The notes beneath the pieces are model-generated. The model was not told the origin of the DNA. It did not search any database and saw nothing but the letters and a program-made list of their open reading frames with translations. Positions 14,189 to 15,079 of a stretch of DNA of 15,079 nucleotides are shown here, piece after piece (within the stretch, counting starts at the first letter, position 1; each line of letters opens with the position of its first letter). Source of the DNA: Euryarchaeota archaeon UBA53 (GTDB lineage Archaea; Thermoplasmatota; Poseidoniia; Poseidoniales; Poseidoniaceae); assembly GCA_002507425.1 (NCBI GenBank), contig DAZU01000043.1:11078-26156 (forward strand), read 5' to 3'. The translations under genes and the position numbers were made by a program.

Positions 14189-14839
14189 ATGGGCGTTTTC
14201 GCACTTGACGCCTATGTCTTGATTGTGAAAGGAAGTGACAGATACAAGTTTCTAGACGGCCTATCAACAAATAAAGTCGATGGCACCTGTAGCACAGTTT
14301 TTACAACAAAAAATGCCAAGATTATCGACATGGCAGACATAATTGAAATGCCCGAGATTTTAGCAATAATCGGTCATTGCCCATATAAAAATAAGCTGAT
14401 TGACCATATATCCTCAAGAATATTAGGTCAAGATGTAACGATATCGGATGTTAGTGATGCAAACAATGTTTACATTTCTACTAATGATATTGAGGTCAGT
14501 GATGGAGTTACAAAAGTCGAGACATTTCGTGGTTTTTTGATTGTTGCACCAACAAGAATCGACATAACAGTTGATATGACTCTCGAAGAATTTTCTGAGT
14601 ATCGAATTCAAAACCTTATCCCACACCAGGGATATGAGATAACTGAGAAAGTTAACCCGCTTGTTTGCGGTTTAGGACATCTAGTGCACGAGGCAAAAGG
14701 TTGCTATATCGGACAGGAAATACTAGTTAGAATGCGTAGTCGAGGAAGAATCAACAAGAAATTAGTATGTGTAAAGAACCCAACCTCTAATGCAACTACC
14801 GTCGGTCGAATTCACTCCCTTAAAATTGATAGAGCATAA
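14189..14839 (+). CDS. YgfZ/IBA57-like folate-binding Fe-S maturation protein (GcvT superfamily)
   Basis: The 216-residue protein has the diagnostic YgfZ motif KGCYIGQE with Cys172, followed by ILVRMRSRGRINKKL. The N-terminal half has the GcvT-like start VLIVKGSDRYKFLDGLSTNKV, where family members carry sequence for the folate-binding fold, and YRIQNLIPHQGYEI just before the signature. YgfZ in bacteria and IBA57 in mitochondria help A-type carriers build or repair [4Fe-4S] clusters, including those of radical SAM enzymes. Its placement 10 nt behind the A-type carrier supports that role. It is shorter than E. coli YgfZ (about 326), with a reduced C-terminal barrel. The ATG at 14189 follows GTGATG, a weak ribosome binding site. 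Confidence 0.9.
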   Translation: MGVFALDAYVLIVKGSDRYKFLDGLSTNKVDGTCSTVFTTKNAKIIDMADIIEMPEILAIIGHCPYKNKLIDHISSRILGQDVTISDVSDANNVYISTNDIEVSDGVTKVETFRGFLIVAPTRIDITVDMTLEEFSEYRIQNLIPHQGYEITEKVNPLVCGLGHLVHEAKGCYIGQEILVRMRSRGRINKKLVCVKNPTSNATTVGRIHSLKIDRA

Positions 14840-14871
14840 AATAATTTAAAATTTAATCAAATCAAATTATT
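14840..14871. terminator. AT-only inverted repeat between convergent genes
   Basis: AATAATTT (14840-14847) and AAATTATT (14864-14871) are perfect inverted copies separated by 16 nt. They lie right after the ygfZ-like stop and over the stop of the opposite-strand gene. An AT-only stem is weak, so this may simply be an AT-rich 3' region where both transcripts end. Confidence 0.25.
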
Positions 14872-15079
14872 GCTTATATCTCTGCCAAGGTTGTTTTGTA
14901 TTTTCGTCGCGATACCAATGCTTGTTAGAACCTTCGGGCCACTCAAGCCACTCATAGCCACCGTCATTCTCTCCACTCATTGATGGGGGAGGGGCATCTG
15001 TATTACCCCAGTTTGCCGCTGGAGGTGAAGATTCAGACATTCCTCCAAATAAGTTATCAGCATCTTCCGGAGACCATTT
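14867..15079 (-). CDS. C-terminal 70 residues of an unrecognised protein with a Trp/Tyr-rich end (partial)
   Basis: On the minus strand an open frame enters from the right edge and ends with TAA at 14869-14867, giving 70 residues. The first half is a flexible Pro/Ser/Asp-rich stretch (SSPPAANWGNTDAPPPSM), followed by a compact aromatic end, GGYEWLEWPEGSNKHWYR, then KQPWQRYKQ. The spacing of W and Y residues looks like a very small beta-sheet binding module at the end of a disordered tail. It recalls tails of large membrane proteins in marine Group II archaea, but I cannot name a family. No stop interrupts the frame, and composition supports coding. The gene converges on the ygfZ-like gene. 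Confidence 0.65.
   Translation of the reverse strand, partial: KWSPEDADNLFGGMSESSPPAANWGNTDAPPPSMSGENDGGYEWLEWPEGSNKHWYRDENTKQPWQRYKQ

Overview
The window looks like a piece of an archaeal chromosome. The best evidence is a minus-strand cluster of archaeal/eukaryotic-type translation genes (ribosomal proteins S19e, L39e, L31e and S17e, plus a PDCD5/TFAR19 DNA-binding protein). The AT-rich composition, the very large surface proteins built from CARDB/NEW3-like Ig domains, and the bacterial-looking metabolic genes suggest a marine Thermoplasmatota, most likely Ca. Poseidoniales (Marine Group II). That lineage call is inference; the archaeal call is firm.

Left part (1-3086, plus strand): the tail of a probable ABC-2 permease is followed by a tight operon of a ribbon-helix-helix regulator, folE, queE, queC fused to msrB, and queD. 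Neighbouring genes overlap (ATGA, TAATG), abut (TGAATG), or are 14 nt apart (folE-queE). The enzymes make up the full GTP to preQ0 route: FolE makes dihydroneopterin triphosphate, QueD makes carboxytetrahydropterin, QueE makes carboxydeazaguanine and QueC makes preQ0. In an archaeon the expected end product is archaeosine in tRNA. Two oddities stand out. QueC carries a C-terminal MsrB domain and has all four of its usual zinc cysteines replaced. QueD has lost two of the three canonical zinc histidines.

Middle left (3190-5731, minus strand): rps19e, pdcd5, rpl39e, rpl31e, rps17e, an unrecognised 67-residue protein and a TrmJ-like tRNA 2'-O-methyltransferase are packed with overlaps or very short gaps and strong GGTGAT-type Shine-Dalgarno sites. 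This unit ends convergently against the preQ0 operon.

Middle right (5840-10818, plus strand): an apparent envelope operon encodes a two-TM protein with an extracellular domain, a protein of about 1175 residues (signal peptide, Ig-like modules, one C-terminal TM, cytoplasmic tail), a 59-residue two-TM protein and a PqqD/RRE-like protein. It meets a minus-strand formylglycine-generating-enzyme-fold gene that lacks the catalytic cysteine pair.

Right part (11537-15079): a large cytosolic TPR protein, then an A-type Fe-S carrier (IscA/ErpA-like) with a YgfZ/IBA57-like partner directly behind it, which together suggest [4Fe-4S] maturation. The window closes with the 3' part of a minus-strand gene with a Trp/Tyr-rich C-terminus. 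I saw no tRNA, rRNA, CRISPR array, transposase or attachment site, and no gene-free stretch longer than 300 bases.
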